DNA of 13,585 nt from assembly GCA_020850375.1 (NCBI GenBank), contig JADZET010000322.1:1-13585 (forward strand). The letters are read 5' to 3'. The notes under the pieces are model-generated. The model was not told the DNA's origin, made no database searches, and was given only the letters and a program-made list of their open reading frames with translations. This DNA is from Phycisphaeraceae bacterium (GTDB lineage Bacteria > Planctomycetota > Phycisphaerae > Phycisphaerales > Phycisphaeraceae). Below, piece after piece: positions 4,177-12,065 of the stretch (positions within the stretch are counted from its first letter, which is position 1; every line of letters begins with the position of its first letter). Position numbers and translations under genes: made by a program.

Positions 4177-6948
4177 ATGAAGCCCATGGTGTGGCGATCC
4201 AAGCGATTGGGGTGGCTGACCGGCTTGAGCCTAGCGCTGGCCGTCGGGCTGGCCTGGGCGGGCGGCCGCGGACTCCTGGCGGGGCTGGATCGACCCGTGG
4301 GCTGTCTGGGAAGCTCATTGACGGGCTACTTCAACAAGAGTGCGCCCTCGGCCCCCGTGGTCGTGATTCGTCTGGAGAACGACGCGGCCGGCTATGGCCC
4401 ATGGCCCTGGCCCGAGAGGGTCTGGACGCGTCTGGCCCGTCGGATTCAGTCAACGGGTCCCAAGGCGGTCGTCTGGAACCTTCCACCGCAGGCCATGAGC
4501 ACCACGGCCCCGGTTCCTTCACCGCCGGCCGGTGTGGGCAACATCGGTCGCTGGGTGCTGGCGGTCGATGGCGCCCTGGCCACTCCAGACTCCGCCCTCG
4601 AGGCCGCGATGGTTGAGGAGCTCTCGGCCGATCTCGAGCTGCCGGCCCCCCGCCTGGTCGAGCGTCTGCTCGGCCGAGGGATCGAGGGTGAGCAGGTCCC
4701 GCAGGCGGTCAGCCTTGGACTGGACACTGCCCGTGCCAAGGCCATGCGTCGGGCACTGGCTCAGCGGCTCGGCCAGGACGACCGCCCCTGGTCGGAGATC
4801 GCGGCCGAGCTGCTGCCCAGGGCCAGCCTGCTCGGGTCGGACTGCCCCCTGATGCTCGAGCTGGCCCGGCAGCGACAGATCGTCGAGGCCGAACGAATCG
4901 TCGAGACATGGGGCCTAGCCAGGCCCGACAGTCCCGCCAAGCTCCTGACACTGGGGCAGACCACCCCTTCGCCCTGGCGGTCCTCGAATCAAGCGGAATC
5001 CGGCGATGACACACCCAGGCTCTGGGGCGTCGGCGTCACCGCCGGCGCCATCGCACCCCCCGACGATTCCGCCATGCCGGCCGGCCTGCCCCTGTGGGTT
5101 CGTCGCGGGGACCGCTGGCTGCCGCAGCTCGGCCTGGCCGCGGCCTGCGCCGCCTGGAACGTGCCGCAGGCGGACCTGACGATCGACGAACTGGCCTCAA
5201 TCATGCTCGTCCCCCGGCGGGGCGAGCCCGACCGCGTCGTGCCCCTTGTCACTCTGCCCTGGCCCGGCATGGACCAGCAAGCGGGGGCGTGCCTGCTCCT
5301 GGCCTGCCCGGCGGGCATCCCCCAGGATGATCCGCCGGTGATCTCGCTCGGCGAGATCGTTCAGCTTCTTCGTCACGAGGACGACGCGGCCGAGGTCGCC
5401 CGACTGGCCGCGGAGACGGTCGAGGAACTCCGTCAGGCCCTGCCCCGATCGGCCAGGACGTCCGACCTCGAGCCCCTCGCCGCATCGAACGCGCTCGACG
5501 CCGCCCCGCGCCTGGCCCCGTGGCTGACCGCCGCCAACGACTGGCTGGCCGAACAACCCGCGCCCGCCCAGGGCGAGTCGCGCAGGCCCGCCGCCCAGCG
5601 CGTCGCCGACCTGAGCGTCCGGCTCGACGTCGCGGCGCATGAACTCACCCGCCTGCACGACCAGCACGCCCAGCAGCTGGATTGGCTCGGACGCGAGCTC
5701 GGAGGAAAACTCGTTTTTGTCGCCGACGCCCCGGCCCACGCGGGGGAGCATTCCGGGGGGATCTGGCTCGATGTCGCCGTGGCGCTGTCCCTGCTCGACG
5801 GGGATTACCTGCGGACGGCGCCGCCCTGGCTGATCTGGCTCGCCACGCTGCTCGCCGGCATTCTGGGCGTGGCTCTTTCGTTGCTGCGGCCGAGATGGCT
5901 GATGGCGCTGCTGGTCCCGCTGCTCATGCTGGCCTGGCTGTGCCTGGCGTATGTCTATCTACAGGATCAACTCGGCTGGTTCGTGCGGCCCACGGCACCG
6001 CTGGCCTGCCTGCTGGGGGTGACGGTGCTGGGGCTGATGATCAGCACACGGCCCCACGACGCCTACGCCTCAGCCCCCCTGAGCCTCCGTTCGGCCGGCC
6101 GGGTTCGCGAGTCGGGAAGCAAGGCCGGGCATGCCAGCGCCGAGGAGGCCCCCGGCTGGACCCCTCAGTCCCTGCTGAGCGTGCTGGGCACCGCCCCCGA
6201 GCCCGCGCCCAGGCCGCGCACGGTGCTCTATGTCGGCCTGGCCGGGGTCGCGAGCCTGGCCGAGAAGCAGGGGCCCGAGACCGTCGGCCTGCTGCGCGAA
6301 TTCCGCGGGGCCATGCTGCCCATCGTCGCCGCCTGCCGCGGGCACCTGGGCCGATTCACCCCCGACGGCATGCTCTGCCTCTTCGGCGCTTCCGGCGACG
6401 ATTCCCGCCACGCCGCCGACGCCGTCGCCGCCTTCCTCCAGATGCAGGCCTCGATGCGCAACCTCGCCAAGCGATTCAGCGGCAAGGGCCTGCCCGCCGT
6501 CTCGCTCCTGGCCGGCATCAGCAGCGGCCCGGTGACCCTCGGCGACGCCGGCACCTCCGACGTGGCTGACCTGACCATCCTCGGCGATCCGGTCCGGCTG
6601 GCGGGCCAGCTCCAGTCCGCCAACACGCACGTGGGCACCACCTGCCTCGTCAGCGAGTCGACCTTCGCGCAGACCAGCTCGAACGTCCTGCATCGTCAGG
6701 TGGGTCTCTTGCGTCTGCCGGGCCGCATCAGCCAGCTCATGGCCTACGAACCACTGGCCGCCATTGGTCAGGCCACACGATGGCAGCAGCAGTGCGCCGA
6801 CCTCTCGCGTCAGATCGTCCAGGCCTGCCAGGCCAGCCGCTGGGCCGACGCCCGCACAGCCCTGGGCCAGTACGAGGCCGCCTTCAGCCAGGACGGCTTC
6901 TGGAAGCTCTACACCAAGATGATCGACGCGGCGGCCAAGCCCACGTAA
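4177..6948 (+). CDS. CHASE2-domain membrane sensor with degenerate class III adenylate/guanylate cyclase domain
   Basis: This 923-residue protein has the layout of CHASE2 signalling proteins. An N-terminal membrane anchor (about 11-30) leads into a long extracytoplasmic CHASE2-like region (about 35-545). That region contains VVVIRLENDAAGYGPWPWPE, which matches the start of the domain, and AVDGALATPDSALEAAM. Three closely spaced membrane helices (about 550-570, 574-594, 605-622) and a cytoplasmic cyclase-homology domain (about 680-860) follow. In that domain VLYVGLAG has Gly687 where the first metal Asp belongs. GRFTPDGMLCLFG keeps the second metal Asp (D730) but has Arg726 for the substrate lysine. 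LTILGDPVRLAGQL has Arg807 and Gln811 where the transition-state Asn and Arg belong. ATP cyclisation is therefore unlikely as the domain stands, though the fold appears complete. A C-terminal helical tail (about 865-923) resembles a TPR-like extension common after such domains. ATG 4177 is chosen because translation from further upstream would enter the tRNA gene. The ribosome site is weak (GGGCAGA). The CHASE2 region is unusually long and its middle is poorly conserved, so its limits are approximate. Confidence 0.85.
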   Translation: MKPMVWRSKRLGWLTGLSLALAVGLAWAGGRGLLAGLDRPVGCLGSSLTGYFNKSAPSAPVVVIRLENDAAGYGPWPWPERVWTRLARRIQSTGPKAVVWNLPPQAMSTTAPVPSPPAGVGNIGRWVLAVDGALATPDSALEAAMVEELSADLELPAPRLVERLLGRGIEGEQVPQAVSLGLDTARAKAMRRALAQRLGQDDRPWSEIAAELLPRASLLGSDCPLMLELARQRQIVEAERIVETWGLARPDSPAKLLTLGQTTPSPWRSSNQAESGDDTPRLWGVGVTAGAIAPPDDSAMPAGLPLWVRRGDRWLPQLGLAAACAAWNVPQADLTIDELASIMLVPRRGEPDRVVPLVTLPWPGMDQQAGACLLLACPAGIPQDDPPVISLGEIVQLLRHEDDAAEVARLAAETVEELRQALPRSARTSDLEPLAASNALDAAPRLAPWLTAANDWLAEQPAPAQGESRRPAAQRVADLSVRLDVAAHELTRLHDQHAQQLDWLGRELGGKLVFVADAPAHAGEHSGGIWLDVAVALSLLDGDYLRTAPPWLIWLATLLAGILGVALSLLRPRWLMALLVPLLMLAWLCLAYVYLQDQLGWFVRPTAPLACLLGVTVLGLMISTRPHDAYASAPLSLRSAGRVRESGSKAGHASAEEAPGWTPQSLLSVLGTAPEPAPRPRTVLYVGLAGVASLAEKQGPETVGLLREFRGAMLPIVAACRGHLGRFTPDGMLCLFGASGDDSRHAADAVAAFLQMQASMRNLAKRFSGKGLPAVSLLAGISSGPVTLGDAGTSDVADLTILGDPVRLAGQLQSANTHVGTTCLVSESTFAQTSSNVLHRQVGLLRLPGRISQLMAYEPLAAIGQATRWQQQCADLSRQIVQACQASRWADARTALGQYEAAFSQDGFWKLYTKMIDAAAKPT

Positions 6949-6981
6949 GACCACCCGCTCGTCTGAGGTCGCTCGTTTTTT
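6949..6981 (+). terminator. Weak terminator-like element after the cyclase gene
   Basis: A six-T run (6976-6981) follows the TAA stop at 6946-6948 after 27 bases. Only a short stem GACC (6949-6952) / GGTC (6967-6970) precedes it, with a 5-base gap to the T-run. The T-run is conspicuous in GC-rich DNA, but the stem is poor. The rest of the gap to 7064 holds a possible -10 box, TAGAAT (7017-7022), for the following protease gene, without a clear -35. Confidence 0.25.
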
Positions 6982-7064
6982 CAATGACCGGTCGAACCCG
7001 CGGCCCCGGCGCCCAGTAGAATCACCACGTCCTCAAACACCGTCACCCCTCCGGGTTTTTCGTC

Positions 7065-9914
7065 ATGCCCCAGCGAACCAGCCGCACCGCCGTATTCCTG
7101 AGCCTAATGGTTCTTCTTATGACCACACCCCACGTCCGCGCCGCCGAACCCACATCCGCCCCCTCGACCCAGCCCACCGGCCCCCGTGTCCTCCAGCAGC
7201 GTGACGACCGCCTGCTGGTCGAACTGCCCAATCGCATGATCGTCATCGTGCAGGAGTTGCACAGCTCGCCGATCGTCTCGGCCCAGGTCTTCGTCAAGAC
7301 AGGATCGATCTACGAGCAGCAGCACGTCGGCGCCGGTCTGTCGCACTTCCTCGAGCACCTCCTGGCCGGCGGCACGACCTCCACGCGCAGCGAGGAGGAG
7401 ACCCGCCAGCTCCTGGGCAAGATCGGCGCCCGCACCAACGCCGCGACGAGTCTCGACACCGTCCGCTACTACATCAACACCACCCGCCCCTACGCCGCCA
7501 CCGCCGTCGACCTGCTCTCGGACTGGATGCAACACAACCTCATCACCCCCGCCGAGTACGAGCGTGAGCGCCAGGTCATCCAGAACGAGTTCGACATGGG
7601 CCAGGGCGAGCCCGCCCGGATCTTCTGGAAGGCCACCCAGCAGGCCCGCTACCTTGCTCATCCCGCCCGGCATCCAACGATCGGCTACCTCAACGAGTTC
7701 CTCCAGATCAGCCGCGATGAGATCTACGCCTTCTACAAGCGGATGTACGTCCCGAACAACATGGTCTTCGTCGTGGTCGGCGACGTGGACAAACAGACCG
7801 TCGTCGACCAGATCGCCAGGCTCTGGGCCGACGCGCCCGCGGGCGAACTGCCGGCGCTCAAGTTCCCCGTCGAGCCCCTGCTCGATCACCCGACCCACGT
7901 CACCGCCCGGGCCGACGTGCGTGCCCCGCGCCTCCGCCTGGCCTGGTCGGGCACGAAGCTCGGCGAGGACGGCGACTACGCCCTGGACCTGCTGGCCAAC
8001 GTCCTGGGCGAGGGCGAGTCGTCCGTGCTTGTCCGCACCGTCCGCGACGAGGCCCGGGCCGTCAACACCATCGACGCCTACAACTACAGCGCCCACTGGG
8101 GCAAGGGCTTCTTCGGCATCGACGCCGAGATCAACCCCCCGGAAGGTGTATCCCTCGACGCGGCCGTGGAGACAACCAAGGGCCTGATCCTCGCCCAGGT
8201 CCAACGCATCGCCGACGAGGGCATCACTGAATCCGAACTCGCCCGCGCCCGCCGGCAGACGCTCACGGCCGTCCTCCTGAGCGCTCAATCGGCTCAGGGT
8301 TTGGCCGCCCGTCTGGCGTCGGACATCATCGCCACCGGCGACCCGGACTACCTCCGCCATTACGCCGACGCGATCGAGAAGGTCTCCGCCCGAGAGGTCC
8401 AGCAGGCCGCCCGTCGATTCCTCGACAGCCAACGCCTGATCACCGTCACGCTCCTGCCGGCCTCGAAGGATGACGCCATCGCCGAGCTTTCCCGCCCCGC
8501 CGACCCGCCCGGCGCCGCCGACTTCCCCACCGAGCCCGTCAAGCTCGACAACCAGCAACTCCTGGCCCGTCTGGACGAATCGCTGCGTCAGGCGCGAGCC
8601 GACCGCTCCGCCCCGGCCTACGACCCCGTCGAGCGCTTCACGCTCTCAAATGGCCTGCGCGTCCTGGTCAGCCGCAACACGCTCGTCCCGGGCGTCTCGA
8701 TCCAGCTCTACCACCTCGGCGGCGCCCTGGCCGACACCCCCGGCCACGAGGGTCTGGCCAACGCCGTGGCCGAGATGCTCACCCGCGGCACCACCACCCG
8801 CACCGCCGACGCCATCTCCGCCGCCGTCGACGACCTGGGCGCCGCACTCGATACGGCGGGGGGGTACAACAGCTTCTACGTCCAGGCCGTCTGCCTCTCC
8901 GACGACTTGCCCAAGATGCTCGATCTCGCGGCCGACGTCGCCCTGCACCCCTCCTTCCCGGCCGACCAGTGGAAGATGGTCCAGCAGCGTCTGCTCGCAG
9001 CCATCGACCGGCAGAACGACCAGTGGTCCACGGAGCTGCGCAACCGCTTCCGTCAGGCCTACTACGGCGCTCACGTCTGGTCGCAGCCGACCGTCGGCCG
9101 GCGCGACGCCGTCGCCGCGCTGACCCCGCAAGACCTGGCCAAGTTCCACACCTCACACCTGGGCGCGTCGCAGGCGGTGCTCGCGATCGTCGGCGATATA
9201 GACCCCCGCCCCCGGAAGGTTCAAGAACTGGTTGAGAAGTGCTTTGGGGAGATGCCCGCCAAACCGGCCGTACCCTTCAATCCCGCCCAGCCGCAGGCGC
9301 CCACCGCCGCCGCGGCGCAGTTCCCCACGCCTAAACCCCTCGCGGCCGTGCAGATCGGCTTCGGCCCCGGCATCACCCGCAACAACCCGGACTATGCGCC
9401 GCTGCAAGTTCTCAGCCGCATCGTCAGCGACTTCCCCTCGGGCCGACTGGAAAACGCCCTGCGCGGCGAGGGGCGTGGCCTGGCCTACGCCGTCGGCGCC
9501 GGCAACGTCACCGGCCTTGTGCCCGGCTACTTCGCCATCATCTGGAACACCAAGCCGCAGGACGTGCCCGCCTCGCTCGAGGAGGCCGCCATCGTCATCG
9601 CCGCCGTGCGCGACGAGCCGATCTCCGACACCGAGCTCCAACGCGCCCGCGCCGGCGTGCTGACGGACGAATTCCTGGGCAAGCAGACCAACGCCGACCG
9701 CGCCTCGGAGCTTGGCCTCGACGCCCTGTACGGCCTGCCCGAGGACGCCTCCGAGCGGTTCCTGCAGCAGGTGCAGTCGCTCACGCCGGCGGAACTCGAC
9801 ACGATCGCCCATAAATACCTGACGAACCCGGTGATCACCATCATCACCCACGACCCCGTCCCGGACGAGGCCCTGAGCCAGACGCTCACCACGCTCAATG
9901 CCGCGTCGAAGTGA
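7065..9914 (+). CDS. Secreted M16 (pitrilysin/insulinase family) zinc metallopeptidase, tandem-domain form
   Basis: This is a 949-residue zinc protease exported by a signal peptide (basic MPQRTSR, hydrophobic core about 8-20, likely cleavage near A26-A27 in VRAAE). The first M16 half holds the inverted zinc motif HFLEH (H94, E97, H98). The third ligand is most likely E175 in VIQNEFDMG, at the spacing seen in pitrilysin. A second M16-like half starts near 520 (RFTLSNGLRVLVS). There the zinc motif is replaced in GLANAVAEML by N566, A569 and E570, so that half is non-catalytic. Its C-terminal part keeps the RGLAYAV motif, with the Arg/Tyr pair that helps bind substrate in partner domains. The layout resembles PqqL-like single-chain M16 enzymes of about 930-950 residues, with two closed bowl halves degrading short peptides in the periplasm. 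The substrate is unknown. No clear Shine-Dalgarno precedes ATG 7065. The gene ends 6 bases before the convergent end of pgi. Confidence 0.94.
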   Translation: MPQRTSRTAVFLSLMVLLMTTPHVRAAEPTSAPSTQPTGPRVLQQRDDRLLVELPNRMIVIVQELHSSPIVSAQVFVKTGSIYEQQHVGAGLSHFLEHLLAGGTTSTRSEEETRQLLGKIGARTNAATSLDTVRYYINTTRPYAATAVDLLSDWMQHNLITPAEYERERQVIQNEFDMGQGEPARIFWKATQQARYLAHPARHPTIGYLNEFLQISRDEIYAFYKRMYVPNNMVFVVVGDVDKQTVVDQIARLWADAPAGELPALKFPVEPLLDHPTHVTARADVRAPRLRLAWSGTKLGEDGDYALDLLANVLGEGESSVLVRTVRDEARAVNTIDAYNYSAHWGKGFFGIDAEINPPEGVSLDAAVETTKGLILAQVQRIADEGITESELARARRQTLTAVLLSAQSAQGLAARLASDIIATGDPDYLRHYADAIEKVSAREVQQAARRFLDSQRLITVTLLPASKDDAIAELSRPADPPGAADFPTEPVKLDNQQLLARLDESLRQARADRSAPAYDPVERFTLSNGLRVLVSRNTLVPGVSIQLYHLGGALADTPGHEGLANAVAEMLTRGTTTRTADAISAAVDDLGAALDTAGGYNSFYVQAVCLSDDLPKMLDLAADVALHPSFPADQWKMVQQRLLAAIDRQNDQWSTELRNRFRQAYYGAHVWSQPTVGRRDAVAALTPQDLAKFHTSHLGASQAVLAIVGDIDPRPRKVQELVEKCFGEMPAKPAVPFNPAQPQAPTAAAAQFPTPKPLAAVQIGFGPGITRNNPDYAPLQVLSRIVSDFPSGRLENALRGEGRGLAYAVGAGNVTGLVPGYFAIIWNTKPQDVPASLEEAAIVIAAVRDEPISDTELQRARAGVLTDEFLGKQTNADRASELGLDALYGLPEDASERFLQQVQSLTPAELDTIAHKYLTNPVITIITHDPVPDEALSQTLTTLNAASK

Positions 9915-9920
9915 CGTGTC

Positions 9921-11504
9921 TTATGTGGACTTGATGGCGAACTTCGCCCCGCGGCGCGTGACGCCGCGTTTGTTCGTCGCCAGGTGCTCGAGCACGTGCA
10001 GCAGTGTCTCAGCCTGCCCGGGCTGGCCGATCTTCGTCGCCAGATCGTCCACGCTGAGCGCCTGCCCGCCGGCCTGCCGCAGTGCATCCACCGCCTGGGC
10101 CTGAAGCTTGAGCACCGCCGCCGCCGCCTTCTTGCCCGCCTCGACGCCGGGTTGGTGGTAGGCGTTGATGTGCACCAGTTCCGCGTAGAAGCCCACCGCC
10201 CGCTCGTACAGGGCGATAATCGCGCCCAAGGCTTTGGCGTCGAACTTGTCCATGGTCAGCGTGATCGACTGCCGGCCGCTCTCGTAGAGCGCCTGCCGCG
10301 TGCCGAGCCAGAAGCCCTGGAGGAAGTCCCCGCTGGTCGCCCCGGGCTCGACCTCCATGCTCGCGCCCTTGCGGTCCTGCTGCACGACCAGGAAGGTCAC
10401 GAAGAAATCGTCAAGGCCGTCGCGGAGCTGCTGCACGAAGGCGTGCTGGTCCGTCGAGCCCTTGTTGCCGTAGACGGCGATCCCCTGCTTGACGGGCCTG
10501 CCGTCGAGGTCCTGGGCCTTGCCCAGCGATTCCATGATGAGTTGTTGAAGATAGCGTGACAGCAGCAGCAGCCGGTCCTTGTAGGGCAGGATGACCATCT
10601 GCTTGCGCCCGTCGCCGCCGGTGGCCCAGTGCCACATGAGCGATAGCATCGCCGCCGGGTTCTTCTGCACGTCCTTCGATCGCGTGAGCCGGTCCATCTC
10701 CGCCGCCCCGGCCAGCAGCCCGTCGATGTCCACCCCCTGCAGCGCTGCCGGCAAGAGGCCCACCGCCGAGAGCACACTCGTCCGCCCGCCGACCCAGTCC
10801 CACATGGGGAACCTCGCGAGCCAGCCCTGTTTTTGTGCGTGCTTATCAAGCTCCGATCCCTCGCCGGTCACGGCCACGGCGTGTTTGGCGAATTCGAGCT
10901 TCTTCTTCGTGTAAGCCGCCTCGACCTCGAGCATGCCGTTGCGGGTTTCCTTGGTCCCGCCGGACTTGGAGATCACCAGCGTCAGCGTGCCCTTGAGCTT
11001 CGAGCCCAGGCGAGCCAATTCGCGGTCGAAGCCGTCGGGGTCGGTGTTGTCGAGGAAGTGGGCGGTCAGTTTGTCCTTGCGCCCGCCTAGACCGCCGAGC
11101 GCGTCGGCCACGAGCTGCGGCCCCAGGGCGCTGCCGCCGATGCCGACCAAGAGCAGGTCCGTGAACTTCTTGGCGGTAGGGGGGGCGATTCTGCCCGCGT
11201 GCACGTCAGCCGTGAACGTCTTGACCTGCTCGACGGCCCTGCGGATGGCCGAGGCGATCTCATCGCTGGGGGCCAGCTCGGGGGCCCGCAGCCAGTAATG
11301 CCCCACCATGCGTTTCTCGTCGGGGTTGGCGATCGCCCCCGCCTCGAGCTGGGCCATGGCGTCGAGGGCGTCGGCCATCGGCTGGGCCATCTTCCCGAGG
11401 AACGCCTCGTCGAACGTCATCCGCGAGACATCCAGCGACATCCCCAGCGACGGGCAGGCGCACAGGTGCTGACGGTAACGCTGCCAGAGCGTGTTGGCGT
11501 CCAT
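9921..11504 (-). CDS. pgi: Glucose-6-phosphate isomerase
   Basis: This cytoplasmic enzyme interconverts glucose 6-phosphate and fructose 6-phosphate in glycolysis and gluconeogenesis. The 527-residue protein shows the SIS-fold phosphate loops [10 protein letters not shown] (121-130) and SKSGGTKET (179-187), and WVGGRTS (237-243) with R241. The catalytic glutamate is E325 in LIMESLGK, the ring-opening histidine H354 in DQHAFVQQL and the lysine K458 in GVEAGKKA. The SGGT form and the length resemble the roughly 530-residue isomerases of cyanobacteria and relatives, not the E. coli form. About 60 residues beyond the catalytic lysine (about 468-527) form an extra domain that looks like a small winged helix. 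ATG 11504 gives the expected N-terminus; upstream codons up to 11756 would run inside the neighbouring gene. GGGGAA about 7-12 bases before the start is the likely ribosome site and lies partly inside a G-quadruplex motif. The gene starts 38 bases after the upstream lipoprotein gene, so the two may form an operon. Confidence 0.96.
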   Translation of the reverse strand: MDANTLWQRYRQHLCACPSLGMSLDVSRMTFDEAFLGKMAQPMADALDAMAQLEAGAIANPDEKRMVGHYWLRAPELAPSDEIASAIRRAVEQVKTFTADVHAGRIAPPTAKKFTDLLLVGIGGSALGPQLVADALGGLGGRKDKLTAHFLDNTDPDGFDRELARLGSKLKGTLTLVISKSGGTKETRNGMLEVEAAYTKKKLEFAKHAVAVTGEGSELDKHAQKQGWLARFPMWDWVGGRTSVLSAVGLLPAALQGVDIDGLLAGAAEMDRLTRSKDVQKNPAAMLSLMWHWATGGDGRKQMVILPYKDRLLLLSRYLQQLIMESLGKAQDLDGRPVKQGIAVYGNKGSTDQHAFVQQLRDGLDDFFVTFLVVQQDRKGASMEVEPGATSGDFLQGFWLGTRQALYESGRQSITLTMDKFDAKALGAIIALYERAVGFYAELVHINAYHQPGVEAGKKAAAAVLKLQAQAVDALRQAGGQALSVDDLATKIGQPGQAETLLHVLEHLATNKRGVTRRGAKFAIKST

Positions 11505-11512
11505 GTATTGTT

Positions 11513-11537
11513 CCCCAATCCCTGATCCCTGACCCCC
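11513..11537 (-). promoter_or_regulatory. G-quadruplex motif in the pgi leader, overlapping the ribosome site
   Basis: On the pgi sense strand four G-runs of 5, 3, 3 and 4 bases are separated by loops TCA, ATCA and ATT. This fits the standard G3+N1-7 quadruplex pattern. The last run (forward 11513-11516) is also the best Shine-Dalgarno candidate and ends 8 bases before the ATG. A folded RNA quadruplex would therefore hide the ribosome site. The motif also reads as a degenerate 7-base tandem repeat of the type CAGGGAT, so it may have arisen by slippage. Confidence 0.55.
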
Positions 11538-11542
11538 AACAC

Positions 11543-11983
11543 CTACTGCCTCAGCAGCACCGTCAGCCGATGCCGCTTCCCCGTGGCCGGATCGAAGATG
11601 TCCGCCAAGACGAGCTTGAGGGCCCGATCCGGGTTCAGCAGCCCGGCCGTGGGGTACTTCTCCCCGTACTGATTGATGAACCGGCCGAGGCTGAAGGTGT
11701 TCTCCTGGCCGATGTCGATCGCGTCGATCTTGCCCACCCACTGCTGATTCAGCCAAAGCTGCACGTTCTCATACTTCCGGGGGGTGCGGTTGACCACGCG
11801 GAGCGTCCCGCCGTCGCGGCGGACGAGGATGTCCAGGTCCTCGCCGAGCGGGGCGTCCTTGGGATAGACGATCTGCGACAGCTCCGCCGCGAGCTTCTTG
11901 TCCGCCTTGGGATAAGGATTACGGCAGGCCGTCGCCAGGCTCACGCCCAGGATCAGCATCGCCAGAACGAACCCTCGCGTCAT
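11543..11983 (-). CDS. Predicted small lipoprotein of unknown function
   Basis: This is a 146-residue protein that I do not recognise. [20 protein letters not shown] looks like a lipoprotein signal: a basic start, a hydrophobic core and a cysteine at position 20. The lipobox ATAC is weak at its first position, where Leu is usual, so plain secretion is possible. After the signal comes a lysine-rich stretch and a region likely to be beta-rich. That region contains [20 protein letters not shown] and [18 protein letters not shown], resembling a small Ig-like or FxLYD-type fold for cell-envelope proteins. No catalytic motif is visible. I chose ATG 11983 because it puts the signal peptide at the N-terminus; the frame is open to 12088, but that would overlap the divergent promoter and gene. 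It precedes pgi by 38 bases in the same direction. The minus-strand hexamer TATAAG (12056-12051) is a possible -10 box about 70 bases upstream. Confidence 0.75.
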   Translation of the reverse strand: MTRGFVLAMLILGVSLATACRNPYPKADKKLAAELSQIVYPKDAPLGEDLDILVRRDGGTLRVVNRTPRKYENVQLWLNQQWVGKIDAIDIGQENTFSLGRFINQYGEKYPTAGLLNPDRALKLVLADIFDPATGKRHRLTVLLRQ

Positions 11984-12052
11984 TCGAGCAGATTGTGCGC
12001 TTACCAAGGGCCTCTCCAGAAAGGGGGCGGATGGGGACTGTGTACCGCAGCT

Positions 12053-12058
12053 TATAAT
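12053..12058 (+). promoter_or_regulatory. Consensus -10 box (TATAAT) of the dihydrouridine synthase gene
   Basis: This is a perfect TATAAT in otherwise GC-rich DNA. Transcription would begin about 7 bases after its end, at or beside the ATG at 12066, giving a leaderless mRNA. No good -35 box lies 16-18 bases upstream. On the minus strand the same bases read ATTATAAG, giving TATAAG for the divergent lipoprotein gene. Only 82 bases separate the two start codons. Confidence 0.65.
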
Positions 12059-12065
12059 GCCCGCG

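Noticed and set aside
6070..6984. A 304-codon minus-strand frame opposite the cyclase domain
   Set aside because: It has no recognisable motif, lies fully antisense to a conserved domain, and its composition mirrors GC-skewed third positions.
7017..7022. TAGAAT as the promoter of the protease gene
   Set aside because: It is a 5/6 match to a -10 box, but the best -35 candidate (TCGAAC at 6992-6997) has a 19-base spacer and poor identity. Too weak to list as a feature.
7104..8558. A 484-codon minus-strand frame inside the protease gene
   Set aside because: It is an antisense shadow of the M16 gene. The translation is Gly/Val/Asp-rich low-complexity sequence without domain signatures, and the sense protein is clearly functional.
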